A stretch of DNA of 42,564 nucleotides from Gammaproteobacteria bacterium (GCA_030433275.1 JAUILK010000030.1:1-42564); one strand, 5' to 3'. Positions 17,301 to 24,929 are shown, counted from the first letter of the stretch. Made by a program: numbers and translations. The notes: generated from the sequence alone by a model not told the origin.

Positions 17301-20300
17301 TCTGTGGTCACGGCGTGGTCTCGACGGATGGCGGCGAGTCCCTCTCTCAGGGCTCGCAACGCTTGTCCGATTTGCTCATCGGAAAGAGCTTCGGTGACGG
17401 TCGAGGCGACCCGATGGCGGAACAGATAGTCCAGGACTGGCAGCGACAGCCCCGACGCCTTGATGACATCTGATGTTTCAACGAACTTAACGGTCTCCGG
17501 CATCTGGTTCGGACCAAAGGGGTCGATGGCCGCCAGATGTCGGAGACTCAGATAATCCGGCACGCTCAATTTCAAGGTTTTTGAGAGGGAAACCGCTTGG
17601 TAAAGACGTGTCAGGTTCGCTAAGGACAGGGTGTCGTCCGGCAGATCCTGCTCGACCAGTTCCGAGAAGGCCTCTGCCGTAATACCCAAGGCCCCATGCA
17701 CGAGCGCGGCATGTTGGGGTAAGGTCATCCCGCTATTTCTGAGTTCCTCGCGGGCGTCATCCAGCTCGAAGACTTCCAGCGCTTCGTTATTTACGTCAAA
17801 CCGTAAAAAGGTCCGATCATATAGCGGCTCTTCTCCCTCGACGAAGCTCCGAGTCTCGAGCTTGCTCCTCCACCAGCTGAGGAGCGTGTCGAACGAAACC
17901 TTGAGGTTGTCTCGCAACGACTTGATTTCCGCCAAGCGCTGCAACATGGCGTCATCGAGGTCAGCATTCGGGCCGGCATTCTCCAGCTCCTGGAGGGCCT
18001 TCCCCAGCGTTTCGAGCGCTTTCCCCAACTCCACGGTTGTCCAGCCAAGCTTTCGCTGCAGACGGACAAATCGATGCATGCGATCAAGGTTTGGCACCCC
18101 GAGATTTGTGATGGTGGCAGTTTCCAAGTCGCAATCGGCTTCCGGAAACACCATTTGCAGGGAGAGCCCGAGATTGATGAACGGGACATCCAATAACGGC
18201 CGTAATTCCTCGAAAGAAAGCCCGGACTGATCGAGTACCAGGCGAGTCCGACGGGTGGTGAGCAATGTGCTCCATCCAGGCTCTGGCGCCGGCAGGCCCC
18301 AGAAATCACGCGCGGCTTCTGGAGCGGTCCCCGTAACGATTTCCCGATCTCGTGTCGATAGATTTAACGATTCCCCCGCCACCTCGAGATCCGTCGGGGA
18401 GCCACCCGGCAGTCGGAAATGCCGCATCAGCTCATGCAGCGGGACGCCGAGATGCCCCAAATAAGCACGGGCTTCAGCAAGCCAAAGGTTGAAAGGAAGC
18501 AGCCACGGATAAATTGCGGAGGCCAAGTGCTGCTCGCCGTAGGCCTCGGGCAGCAGGTGCTCAGGATTGGCCCTTAGCTCATTGGCGGTGCGAGTGGTCT
18601 GGTTGGTAAAGCCAACTTGGCCGACCACATGGTGCTCCAGGACTTCTATGACGAGATCGACATACGGCACAGGCGTAAGCGTGTTGTGGCAATTCAACTC
18701 GATCTCGCCGATATCGGGCCGTCGGCTCAACAACACATCTAAGGCCGTCGTGCTTTCTGGATCCGTCGAATCCCGATTATCTAACCAATGCAGGACATCA
18801 ACCAAATACGCTGCCGGGCTCAACACCGACGCGCAGTGCTCACATTGACACTGGCTTAACGAGCCGAACAAATCCTGAAGTGTCGCTATCCTGTCCTCCA
18901 GGAATCCGAAATCGAAATAAAGAAGGTTAACGGGATTGACTGCCATGGTTAAACTCAGCGCATGGGTGACGGCCGCCACTTTTAAATCGGCTCGCCGATA
19001 CACCTCTTCGGCTGTTTCTCTTCCGCCCGGCAGATCCGAGTTCTTCCGGAGAAAGGCGGCGGCACCTTGGCGGCGGATCGTCCAAGCGGAGACGATCTTT
19101 TTTTGAAGGAGCGCGGGCAAGACCTTGTCCCGGTTCTCAGGAACGATGTCGAACAAGCGGTGCGCCGTGGCCATCGCGGTACGCGTGGCTTCGGGGTCGC
19201 GGACACCGTCGAGTGCCGCCGGATGGTCCCGGAGGTATTCGGGGAACCGCGTTGCGCGGAAGTCGAAGTCTGGATTGAGCTCCACGAACTCGAGGACGGG
19301 CTGCAGCCCCTCCGGAACCTCCGCCCGTCGCTTCAAGCGACCTGTCAGCGCCGGAGTGGGATTCGATAATTCCATGATCCGCGCAAGGAAATTGGCAAAC
19401 CGATCGATGCGCTCATCCTCATCCCCGCCCAACGTGGCGGGGGCACCTACCTTTTCGCCGTTCACCTCTTCGGCCAAAACGGATTTCCATTCGCCGGCAT
19501 CCAGATGGCTGAGATCGCGAAAGTCTCGCCCGATTCCATTTGTGCCCCGCAGCTGCATGACTCGACGAATAAACGGCTTATGTTTTAGCCCAATGGCAGC
19601 CACGGCCACCGAGTACTGAACATCCTCCACTTCACCCGACGTAAGCTCACCTTGGGCTTTGACTTCCTCCCAGAAATCTTTGACCGATCCCGTATGCTTC
19701 ACGTAGCGATCGATAAGCGGGCGGCGGCGATCGGCGGCTAGGCCGGCGGCATCCAGGATGTCCGCCATAGAGGTGTCGTCCGGCTCCGTCTCGCGAAGGG
19801 CAAGCCGGGTGATGTGGTCAGCGAACTGCTTGAGAATCTTGGGAAGTGCTTCAATAATCGGCGGGCTGACGACGTTCTGCTCGACCGCTTCCGTGAGGGT
19901 GCGGCGCACTAGCGCCGGGGGTTGCCCGACCAGGGCGTATTCGTCGGTAGGCAAGCCCATGCGCACCAACCCGTACAGCGCTTCCCGCCGGACGTCAATT
20001 GCAGCGTGCAGTCGATCGCTCACCACGTAGTAGGCAAGATGCTCAGGGACAAGGTCCAGCTTGCACGCCACGACCTTCACGTCCTCTTCATTCAAGTCTT
20101 TTGCCCGCAATCTTTCCTGATCGAGAAGAGGCGTGACCGCTCGGTCGAGCGCGTCGTATTCGCTCGCGCCTCGGAAGGGCTCATCGCCCTGCACCAGATC
20201 GACCACTTCCTCCGGGCTTGCTTTGCAGATAATCTCTGATGCCGCTATTTCCGTGCCTTCTCGATTGAAGGCACGAACGAGAAGGCTTACCCGTCCGGAC

Positions 20301-20728
20301 GGTGGTGCGCGATAGGCTAATTCATAACGGCCTTTTTCATTCGTCGTTGTGCCGCCCAGGGTCCGTTCCTGCCGGATGCCTTTGTCGTAGGCTTTCACCG
20401 TGGCGCCGGGGAGCGGTTGGCCGTCGGGGGTTTGCACAATGCCGCGGACGATCCAGCGGGTCTCGTCTTCGCCGTTGCCGCCGCGATTGTCCTCCCTGGG
20501 TCGGGTACGTAATTCCTCTTCAATTACATCCAGGGTTTGAGTGGTGACAACCCCGTCCGGATTTAGCCCAGCTTTTTCTTGTATTAATTTTACGACGTCG
20601 CTAAGTGCATCATCGAAGTGGTCGGATGCATGCTCGCCAAGCTGGTAGCCTAGATTCAATAGCTTTTCTTTAAGGCTTTTAACGTTTCCATTGCGCATTC
20701 CCGGCCTTAACTCATCATCTTTTTTCAT
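11381..20728 (-). CDS. Tc toxin A subunit (TcA, ABC toxin pore/receptor component)
   Basis: A 3115-residue TcA-type protein. In order: an N-terminal peptidoglycan-binding-like module (about 8-70), a transthyretin/carboxypeptidase-regulatory-like beta domain (about 95-175), a long alpha-helical shell, and the conserved TcA block with FDFGFLEDRIATLQDLFGSL and CEHCASVLSPAAYLVDVLHW near residues 610-650. Next come the ABC-toxin N-terminal region around LYGHLLLDVEMAPCMMTSRM (about 1525), the neuraminidase-like domain beginning near WDWMKLYRVWEANRKVFLYP (about 1575), and a coiled-coil plus TcB-binding end (about 2500-2900, with LRGKFSNRALYSKMQ). TcA pentamers bind target cells and inject the TcC cargo through the membrane. 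AAGGA sits 9 bases ahead of ATG 20728. No signal peptide is seen. It lies between two hydrolase genes. A central stretch near 14900-15550 is visibly AT-richer than the rest. Confidence 0.93.
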   Translation of the reverse strand: MKKDDELRPGMRNGNVKSLKEKLLNLGYQLGEHASDHFDDALSDVVKLIQEKAGLNPDGVVTTQTLDVIEEELRTRPREDNRGGNGEDETRWIVRGIVQTPDGQPLPGATVKAYDKGIRQERTLGGTTTNEKGRYELAYRAPPSGRVSLLVRAFNREGTEIAASEIICKASPEEVVDLVQGDEPFRGASEYDALDRAVTPLLDQERLRAKDLNEEDVKVVACKLDLVPEHLAYYVVSDRLHAAIDVRREALYGLVRMGLPTDEYALVGQPPALVRRTLTEAVEQNVVSPPIIEALPKILKQFADHITRLALRETEPDDTSMADILDAAGLAADRRRPLIDRYVKHTGSVKDFWEEVKAQGELTSGEVEDVQYSVAVAAIGLKHKPFIRRVMQLRGTNGIGRDFRDLSHLDAGEWKSVLAEEVNGEKVGAPATLGGDEDERIDRFANFLARIMELSNPTPALTGRLKRRAEVPEGLQPVLEFVELNPDFDFRATRFPEYLRDHPAALDGVRDPEATRTAMATAHRLFDIVPENRDKVLPALLQKKIVSAWTIRRQGAAAFLRKNSDLPGGRETAEEVYRRADLKVAAVTHALSLTMAVNPVNLLYFDFGFLEDRIATLQDLFGSLSQCQCEHCASVLSPAAYLVDVLHWLDNRDSTDPESTTALDVLLSRRPDIGEIELNCHNTLTPVPYVDLVIEVLEHHVVGQVGFTNQTTRTANELRANPEHLLPEAYGEQHLASAIYPWLLPFNLWLAEARAYLGHLGVPLHELMRHFRLPGGSPTDLEVAGESLNLSTRDREIVTGTAPEAARDFWGLPAPEPGWSTLLTTRRTRLVLDQSGLSFEELRPLLDVPFINLGLSLQMVFPEADCDLETATITNLGVPNLDRMHRFVRLQRKLGWTTVELGKALETLGKALQELENAGPNADLDDAMLQRLAEIKSLRDNLKVSFDTLLSWWRSKLETRSFVEGEEPLYDRTFLRFDVNNEALEVFELDDAREELRNSGMTLPQHAALVHGALGITAEAFSELVEQDLPDDTLSLANLTRLYQAVSLSKTLKLSVPDYLSLRHLAAIDPFGPNQMPETVKFVETSDVIKASGLSLPVLDYLFRHRVASTVTEALSDEQIGQALRALREGLAAIRRDHAVTTDPDGAQTAAKLALVLAQEEVNRAITIISGVSEEDNAAQEDFIETSFASFLDTAEAVATLVNDTPNLSQEARFNFILDRLQPHLIRAESRNLVIQSLAETFGLETEVAEALLTRFVSHPVSANEPSISLFLEPSFAEVPEQPQGGEGGDEIVQPPLPDPADFPDHFHLFHRLQKNALLLISWKVVKEEEVVFLFEQGPALGWLDLNALPVEQTDDSQSLFLSWMKMTQVIQAWARLRATTTNIFTFLDAVARPEATREAALDIVAEQSLWPRADLEFLTGGQAFNLQFPEDYRDGQFLVRLSECFRWLKRLGVSARDAWDWAHAAELGAAQERAQAIKQAVKLRYDDAQWIGIAKPLRDQIREQQRQALVAYVIEHATDSEIDSPNKLYGHLLLDVEMAPCMMTSRMKLAMSSAQLFVQRILLNLEKSLEFDDSDRKEWDWMKLYRVWEANRKVFLYPENWIDPALRDDKTPFFTDLEDGLLQDEITDATVEREYLKYLEKLHQVANLEISGIYRERERDKDILHVIARTRNKPSIYFYRRWINQTYWTSWERVDAGIEGDHLAPVIWNRRLYLFWPTFFEKAEKTIPSEDGGAPPEKFLEVKIAFSSYYNGKWQPKIVSEEFEELDWFSNVSAFSLSVWTSVAENGDLIVNIGARGIDVQFEVVLKQFRFVACSNTLRPVPSTAAERTNAVEIPPGTRRRFVAFEEKDQHSLELVTSIDFLSKDLGSNSGSSKTEVLLYNKGRFRIIPSHAERPLISRLPFFFQDDRRTFLIVPRGRYTSNGTVENDLVIESNPTHIPLELPDVVTTLVARRPGDNRDRSTTGRGGEDRVEVSTAASSVVSERGEVVNPILATAVTPRSAALMQWVAKSFAFHNHYHPYTCVLLEQLTRHGIAGLLDPDPEAEVPAKRSLARRLRRQQLQEFYFSDEYGPQQVVLNVKGLDEEERKKAGPADEFDFSYSGAYGVYNMELFFHAPFMIATRLSAHQRFADAHRWFHYIFNPTYQAQNPFAEPWPFRVWQVKPFFEEGKGRSIQGALLLLKSTGLTKKEQEDRTNLIAQIEAWRQNPFKPHLIARMRPVAYMKAVAMAYLDHLIAWGDMLFRRDTIESLNEATQLYILAAEILGERPTIIKGPEGVKVAPDGTEVRTFNDLRPRLDQFSNALLGLEEALAQVDTEGAGTAGGFSRLLGTTRFRTSSRTDGSDGEDRGLFLAAATTPEDDDATRPVSDPVLENPTPAPLGSTLFFCISKNDKLLSYWDTVEDRLFKIRHCMNIEGVVRQLPLFQPPIDPALLVKAAAAGLDIASALNNLNAPLPHYRFQGIIQKAKDLCNDVKSLGGALLSALEKGDAEELSLLRATHELSVLEAVRAVKIESVAEAKENKASLDETRKVTEGRQTYYSSRERTNSKESQHLKNLEKAFATQTASQVLELLAGAMALIPDFDVGTSGVASPVVKARFGGSSLSTEIQVYSRALQLASSIHSYEANKASIEGGHDRRMDDWTFQADQAEKELSQVDKQIAAAEIRTAIAEQDLSNHELQIENASQVDEYLRGKFSNRALYSKMQTDLSGVYFQSYQMAYDVAKRAERCMRYELGLDEQEPNIIQFGYWDNLKKGLLAGEKLYHDLNRLEMAFLEKNKRELELTKHVSIAMLNPLALLELREKGSCEIELPEVLFDLDFPGHYFRRIKSVGITIPCVTGPYTSVNCTLRLLKDTMRARPSVNDEEEGVLRERFGGTQAIATSTGQQDRGLFQFEFRDERYLPFEGAGVVSRWRIELPSEFRQFDYQTITDVILHVSYTARDAGQRYADEVQNRLKTALEQAVSEPGGVALFGLFSARSEFASEWHRFLHPSADAEHPSMALDLSRRRFPFPFRDKTITIIRVELFLKLQDDDGVDDAGLTVNLTPHEGSPTAMEFQQGFGELFHATTPSDQSLNGQLGTWLLEVEEGGIQGGLASEEDGRLNASAIRDLAIVCHYRVT

Positions 20729-20832
20729 GGCGATGTTCCTTTATCGTTGGCGGGTGGGGGCTCGTGCCGCGGACAATCTATTGGGACCGCCACCGCTGCT
20801 TTCGCCGTTTTCTCTCTGTGTGGATTCGATAC

Positions 20833-21156
20833 CTAAATTTTTCTCAGTCCGGTCTCCACGTTATCGGTCGACGGAAGAATAAAGAAATAGACAGCGGCCA
20901 GCGTAAACCGGACCGTCCGGCTACAAGCTTCGGAATCGTACGAACGCGAAAACTGCGGGCCTAAACCAGTGCGCTCCGATGAGATAGGAGCCGCCATCCT
21001 CATGGAGTCGATTCCGATAACCCGATCGACAGGGGATTTCTGGCTGGTGCCGATGGCCGGGCCGCCGTTGGGAAAGCTTATAGAGGACGGAGAAAGCTGA
21101 GCTTCCGTTGAGGGTGTGTTCTGCTGTTCGTGCCCGGCATTGTCTTTGTTAGACAT
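20833..21156 (-). pseudogene. Small ORF resembling a decayed SpvB/TcB N-terminus (copy 1, ahead of TcA)
   Basis: A 107-codon frame starting MSNKDNAGHEQQNTPSTEAQ. Residues 20-75 (LSPSSISFPNGGPAIGT through GLGPQFSRSYDSEA) align in order with the start of the real TcB gene downstream on this strand (VSPPAITLPKGGGAIRG ... FGPELSLSYNSGA). After that the homology stops. It therefore looks like the amputated beginning of a TcB/SpvB gene whose body is gone. Its first 30 codons are nearly identical to the ORF at 23296-23502. It lies 105 bases before TcA. It could also be translated as a leader peptide; this cannot be decided here. Confidence 0.5.
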
Positions 21157-21360
21157 CCGTGTTCACCGTATGTGTGAGCTATTACCAAACCTGGTGCCCT
21201 TGGTTTTCGTGCTCATTGCCATACGTGAGCGCTAGCTTTTAGATTAGCGGCCGCGCCACTCTCACCAGAGAGAAGAGAGGAAAGCCGCTGCCGTCTTATC
21301 ACCTCCACTGGAGTCACGACACTCAACGCCTAACCGTCAATATAGTTCCTTTTCAGAAAA
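21000..21360. repeat. Long direct repeat, copy 1 (shared leader upstream of TcA)
   Basis: This segment is closely similar, in the same orientation, to 23343-23783. It includes the start of the small SpvB-like ORF and about 200 bases upstream of it. The best-conserved core runs from the small ORF start through a leader with GTTTGGTAATAGCTCACACA on the minus strand, and ends near TATAGTTCC. Copy 2 has an extra stretch of about 80-90 bases near the far end. The repeat lies between the end of hydrolase B and TcA, and probably supplies the TcA leader or promoter. Confidence 0.85.
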
Positions 21361-21377
21361 GCGGAGAGGGAAGCGCT

Positions 21378-23282
21378 TTAGTTCAAAACAATGTTGGCGA
21401 GGCGGCTGGTTAGTGCGCCAATGTTACCGGCGTTTTTGTTTGCCATGACGGCGATTACCAACCCGTCGTCCCGATACACACGCACGAAGGCGCGTGCGCC
21501 ACGCCAGCTGCCGTCTTTTTCGGCGACCCGACGTCCGCCGACGGTCCTTATCTCCCAACCGAGTCCCGTGGTAAAGCTCGGATTGACACGTTGCCACAAG
21601 CGGTTGTCGCGCACGTTGGCAGTAACAATCTCCGCATTGAGCACTTTCCATCCAAAGCGCGCTAGATCGTACGCGCTGGTTTCAATACCGCCGCCAATAA
21701 CTTTCCAGCTATTGTCTCTGTAGGTGGTCTCGTTGTTGCTGCCATCGTAGGGCGTGGCGCGCTCGTAATTAGTTGGTAATGTGCTCGAAGAAAACTGCAC
21801 GCGCATGCTTCCGAGGCCAAACGGCTCGAATAGCTCATCTTGTAGCAACTCATTGATGGTATGCCCGGTGGCTTGCTCCAAGGCGGCCGCGGCGAACGTA
21901 AACGCAGGTGTCGAATACGACCGGGTACTGCCGATCGTACAACCGCTGACCAAGCTGGTGCTCGAGATGCTGGCGACTGCCGCTGTCGCGTTCGCATAGT
22001 GGACGGTCTGATTGCTGATGCTGGGCGTCGTGGTGTAGTGGGCTATGCAGCCCAGATGAGAAAGCGTCTGCTCGACCGTATGAGTGTGCTGCGACGGAAG
22101 GTTCGCCACATAATTTGACGTGTTGTTCGTTAGGTCTAGGGAGAAGTGCAAACCGTTTCGTAGCACGCGCTCGTCCTCTAACTTCGCTGCCAGCGTGCCG
22201 CCGACGGCCTTGGAAACGGAAGCGGAGTTATAAACGGTTCCGGAATGCGCGACTTTACCGTCATCGACATCGGCAAAGCCGAAGCCGCGACGGTACAGCG
22301 TCGCACCATTGCGGATAATCGCGATCGAAACGCCCGGAAGATCATTGGTAGTGCGGTAGTTTGCCATCGCCATATTGAGATCGTCTTTGCGGCTGTAACG
22401 AAAGCGCCAATTGTTTTCTACCCAAATACCGCCATAGCGGTTACCGTTGGATATCCGGTAACGCTCGAAATCGACCAGGCGGTAGCCTTCATCGCGATAC
22501 TGGCGCCACAGATTGGCGAATTGCGTCGCGGTGCGTCCGGTACGGACCTGCCATGCGTAGCCTGGCTTCTTTTCCCAAATGGCTGCATACTGCCGACCGG
22601 CACTGGTTTCGTACGATTCATAGTCGACGACGACATATCCTTGGACGCTTCGAGCGCTCACCTCGGCCTGATACTGCGAGCGTGTCATGTTGCGCCGTTG
22701 TGCCCAGAGGCGGCTGTCGGTGTTTTGGTACCAGATCGCGGAATAACGTAGGCCCTCCGGTGTTTGATAGGCCTCCATATCGACTAAGCGATACGCGCTC
22801 TTCAGTTGATTGAAAATTTCGCCGTAACGGGCGCTGGTTAGGTTTCGATAGGAGGCCCATCTGATGTTTTCTCTGTTTTCGACCCATATACCGGCCCACA
22901 AAACTTGATTTCCGCTCGGGTACGCCGCAATAGCGAGCGGGCGGTACTTTTGCTGTCGATAGCGGTTCCACCAATCGCTGTATTGAGAAGAGGTCAAGTT
23001 TCTGCGCTCAGCCCAGCCACGCTTGTCGGTGTTCGCGCGCCAAACCATCGAATAGCGCAAGCCACCGCCCGCTGGATAGGCGTCCACGTCAATCATCATC
23101 AACCCTTGCTGCGAGTATCGAGTAAACGCCGCCGAGAACTCGGCGCTGGTTAAGTCGCGCCTGGATGCCCAGTTGATGTTCTTTTCATCTTTCAGGATCG
23201 TGGCCGATGCCAGTTCCATTGCTGCGGACAGCATGGCGATGATCAGCACCGTGCGACGAACTGCCATCAGAAAGTCCTTCAT
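21378..23282 (-). CDS. Secreted tandem-repeat serine hydrolase, polyglycine-hydrolase-like (copy B)
   Basis: A 634-residue protein from ATG 23282 (MKDFLMAVRRTVLIIAM), chosen because a signal peptide begins there; the frame is open back to 23345. After the signal peptide (about residues 1-27) come five tandem repeats of about 50 residues, each with a pattern such as NWASRRDLTSAEF ... LRYSMVW. A beta-lactamase-like serine hydrolase domain follows, with Ser355-x-x-Lys358 (SVSK). The second motif reads Tyr-Ser-Thr (RSYSTPAF) where copy A has Tyr-Ser-Asn, and the third region reads KDGSWRGA in place of HGG. It shares its architecture with copy A but is well diverged in sequence. It sits between two copies of the long leader repeat, directly upstream of TcA. 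Confidence 0.83.
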   Translation of the reverse strand: MKDFLMAVRRTVLIIAMLSAAMELASATILKDEKNINWASRRDLTSAEFSAAFTRYSQQGLMMIDVDAYPAGGGLRYSMVWRANTDKRGWAERRNLTSSQYSDWWNRYRQQKYRPLAIAAYPSGNQVLWAGIWVENRENIRWASYRNLTSARYGEIFNQLKSAYRLVDMEAYQTPEGLRYSAIWYQNTDSRLWAQRRNMTRSQYQAEVSARSVQGYVVVDYESYETSAGRQYAAIWEKKPGYAWQVRTGRTATQFANLWRQYRDEGYRLVDFERYRISNGNRYGGIWVENNWRFRYSRKDDLNMAMANYRTTNDLPGVSIAIIRNGATLYRRGFGFADVDDGKVAHSGTVYNSASVSKAVGGTLAAKLEDERVLRNGLHFSLDLTNNTSNYVANLPSQHTHTVEQTLSHLGCIAHYTTTPSISNQTVHYANATAAVASISSTSLVSGCTIGSTRSYSTPAFTFAAAALEQATGHTINELLQDELFEPFGLGSMRVQFSSSTLPTNYERATPYDGSNNETTYRDNSWKVIGGGIETSAYDLARFGWKVLNAEIVTANVRDNRLWQRVNPSFTTGLGWEIRTVGGRRVAEKDGSWRGARAFVRVYRDDGLVIAVMANKNAGNIGALTSRLANIVLN

Positions 23283-23295
23283 GACAAGTCCCCGT

Positions 23296-23502
23296 TTAGT
23301 TCTTACCCCAACCCGAGTACTCCGGAGAGGTACAAATCGGCACACCTACGGAGTCGGTTCCAATAACCGGGTAGACAGGGTATTTCTGGCTGGTGGCGCG
23401 GACTGCGCCGCCGCTGTGAATGCTTATAGAGTGCGGAGAAAGCTGAGCTTCCGTGGAGGGTGTGTTCTGCTGCTTGTGCCCGGCATTGTCTTTGTTAGCC
23501 AT
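23296..23502 (-). pseudogene. Small ORF resembling a decayed SpvB/TcB N-terminus (copy 2, ahead of hydrolase B)
   Basis: A 68-codon frame starting MANKDNAGHKQQNTPSTEAQ, nearly the same as the ORF at 20833-21156 in its first 25 codons. It keeps VIGTDSVGVPICTSPEYSGWG, which lines up with GTGSFTVPIATSPGRGGFG of the TcB gene, then stops. The two copies have therefore kept different parts of the SpvB start while sharing the N-terminal codons. It ends 14 bases before hydrolase B. It may be a relic or a leader peptide. Confidence 0.5.
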
Positions 23503-23783
23503 CCGTGTTCACCGTATGTGTGAGCTATTACCAAACCTGGTGCCCTTGGTTTCTTGCTCATTGCCATACGTCAGCGGTAGCTTTTTAATTGGCAGCCGCG
23601 CCACTCTCACCGGAAAGGAAAGAGGAAAGCCGCTGCCGCCTTATCACCTCCGTTGGACGATACGTTTGAACGCTACGCGTGGACCCTGGCTAACCGCCGC
23701 ATTGATCTGCCCTGCGGGGCAAGCGCCGCTTCACGGCATTGAAAGCCTAACCATCAATATAGTTCCTTTTCCGAAAAGCGAGG
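23343..23783. repeat. Long direct repeat, copy 2 (leader upstream of hydrolase B)
   Basis: Same-orientation partner of 21000-21360, with high identity over the small-ORF start and its upstream leader, and an inserted stretch of about 80-90 bases at roughly 23652-23745. It places the same upstream sequence in front of hydrolase B as in front of TcA, so the two genes may be expressed together. The duplication also marks this interval as a site of past recombination. Confidence 0.85.
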
Positions 23784-24196
23784 CGGATGAGGACTCGCCG
23801 AGGGGATTTTTTTTTCTGATAACAGTCGATCTAGCGGTGAGTAAACGTGAGATAGTTCGAATATTAGGAAGGCGACAAATCTATAGCGGAGAGCTTTCTT
23901 TGTAATAGTCCACAGAAATGGTCCCGCGCGCTATTGAGTGGTTATCCAGCCAATTCCGATATGGGTGGTTCACCGTCGCCGTATCTGCGCGGCGAGCGTA
24001 CATCAGGACGTTCGCGTCCATCAGAATCATGGTTCCCTGCTGTCCAGCAGACATTGACTTTGCGCAGATCGATCCCGGACTGCGTCTCGTCTCTCATTGT
24101 GACAACTGGTAGCGGTGTGTACGCCGCTCGACATCCGCGCAACGGCTCAGCGACTCTCGAAGTGCATCATCCTCGATGAGCTAAGTCAGTAGGTCT
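23784..24196. other. Intergenic stretch, nothing recognised
   Basis: Between the end of the leader repeat and the RAYT unit there are only short frames without recognisable homology. A T-rich tract (about 23808-23816) is the only compositional oddity. It may hold scrambled remnants of earlier genes, but I could not name any. Confidence 0.4.
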
Positions 24197-24224
24197 TAGG
24201 TTGGGGTGACGAAGGAACCCCAAC
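24197..24224 (+). repeat. REP palindrome a, flanking the RAYT gene
   Basis: A 28-base element beginning TAGGTTGGGGTGACG and ending AACCCCAAC, with an internal GTTGGGG/CCCCAAC stem. It is the exact reverse complement of 24902-24929. It lies 8 bases beyond the end of the RAYT gene, as expected for the REP substrate of such a transposase. Confidence 0.8.
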
Positions 24225-24232
24225 ATCATCTC

Positions 24233-24763
24233 TCAAACGAATTCACCCGTTTCAAAATCGAATTCAGGTCCCGCAGCCCAATTTAGGGGATAGTCACCGC
24301 GTTCTACGGCGCGATGGAATGTCGAATGGGGCCAATCCTTAACCTGAGAGACATAGCCATGTTTCACCGGGTTGTAGTGGATATAATCCACATGCCGTAC
24401 ATAATCCCTTTCGTCGCGGATAAGATGTTCCCAGTAGCGCCGTTGCCAGATACCCCGTTCGCCTTTGGCGATACGGCTTGCATTGCGCCGTTCGTCCTTT
24501 CCTAGACAGCGAGAGAAACTTGCTTTGATCAACGCCCACCGGGTTGGATAATCGGTATCATCTTCCGGTAAAATCCACATGGCATGCAGGTGATCGGGCA
24601 AGACCACCATGGCCTCAATCCGAAATGGACGCCTTGTTTTCACCTTCTTCATCGCCTTTCGCAGAACATTGATATGGTCCACCAGTAAGGTTCGTTTTCG
24701 TTCGGCCAAGTTGACCGTGAAGAAATAGGTCCCACCCGCGACATCTGCCCGCCGATACCCCAT
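24233..24763 (-). CDS. REP-associated tyrosine transposase (RAYT, Y1/HUH)
   Basis: A 176-residue single-strand transposase of the IS200/IS605-like Y1 group. It has the HUH motif in VVLPDHLHAMWILP, a conserved GIWQRRYWEHLIRDE, and the tyrosine-bearing helix VRHVDYIHYNPVKHG typical of RAYT proteins, which process REP palindromes. The length is normal for the family and the frame is intact. It is flanked by three REP sequences (24197-24224, 24818-24847, 24902-24929). It sits just beyond the variable C-terminal end of the TcB-TcC gene. It is likely domesticated or recently active; its effect on the toxin locus is speculative. Confidence 0.9.
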   Translation of the reverse strand: MGYRRADVAGGTYFFTVNLAERKRTLLVDHINVLRKAMKKVKTRRPFRIEAMVVLPDHLHAMWILPEDDTDYPTRWALIKASFSRCLGKDERRNASRIAKGERGIWQRRYWEHLIRDERDYVRHVDYIHYNPVKHGYVSQVKDWPHSTFHRAVERGDYPLNWAAGPEFDFETGEFV

Positions 24764-24817
24764 CGTTCGTCATTCCAATCATCACATCGCACAAACCCGT
24801 TGAATTAGCCGCAACCC

Positions 24818-24847
24818 GTAGGTTGAGGTGAGCCTGCGAACCCCAAC
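24818..24847 (+). repeat. REP palindrome b (diverged copy)
   Basis: GTAGGTTGAGGTGAGC followed by CTGCGAACCCCAAC. It has the same head and tail as REP a but a diverged middle, so it is an older or different subclass. It lies upstream of the RAYT start. Confidence 0.7.
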
Positions 24848-24901
24848 ATGCAAATCCCAAAACCATCGCCCCAACCCGGAAAGCATCCGGGCACCGTAGT
24901 T

Positions 24902-24929
24902 GTTGGGGTTCCTTCGTCACCCCAACCTA
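24902..24929 (-). repeat. REP palindrome c, perfect inverse of REP a
   Basis: An exact 28-base reverse complement of 24197-24224, so the RAYT gene is bracketed by a perfect inverted pair about 0.7 kb apart. A partial third motif (GCTAAGCGAACCCCGACG) follows at about 24935-24952. Confidence 0.8.

Noticed and set aside
21360..21372. 11-base match (GCGGAGAGGGA) to the tRNA-Ser end, a possible attachment remnant
   Set aside because: It is too short and lies between the leader repeat and the hydrolase gene; nothing else supports a boundary here.
23934..24179. Plus and minus open frames next to the RAYT unit
   Set aside because: They show no recognisable domain and no ribosome-binding site and were treated as intergenic.
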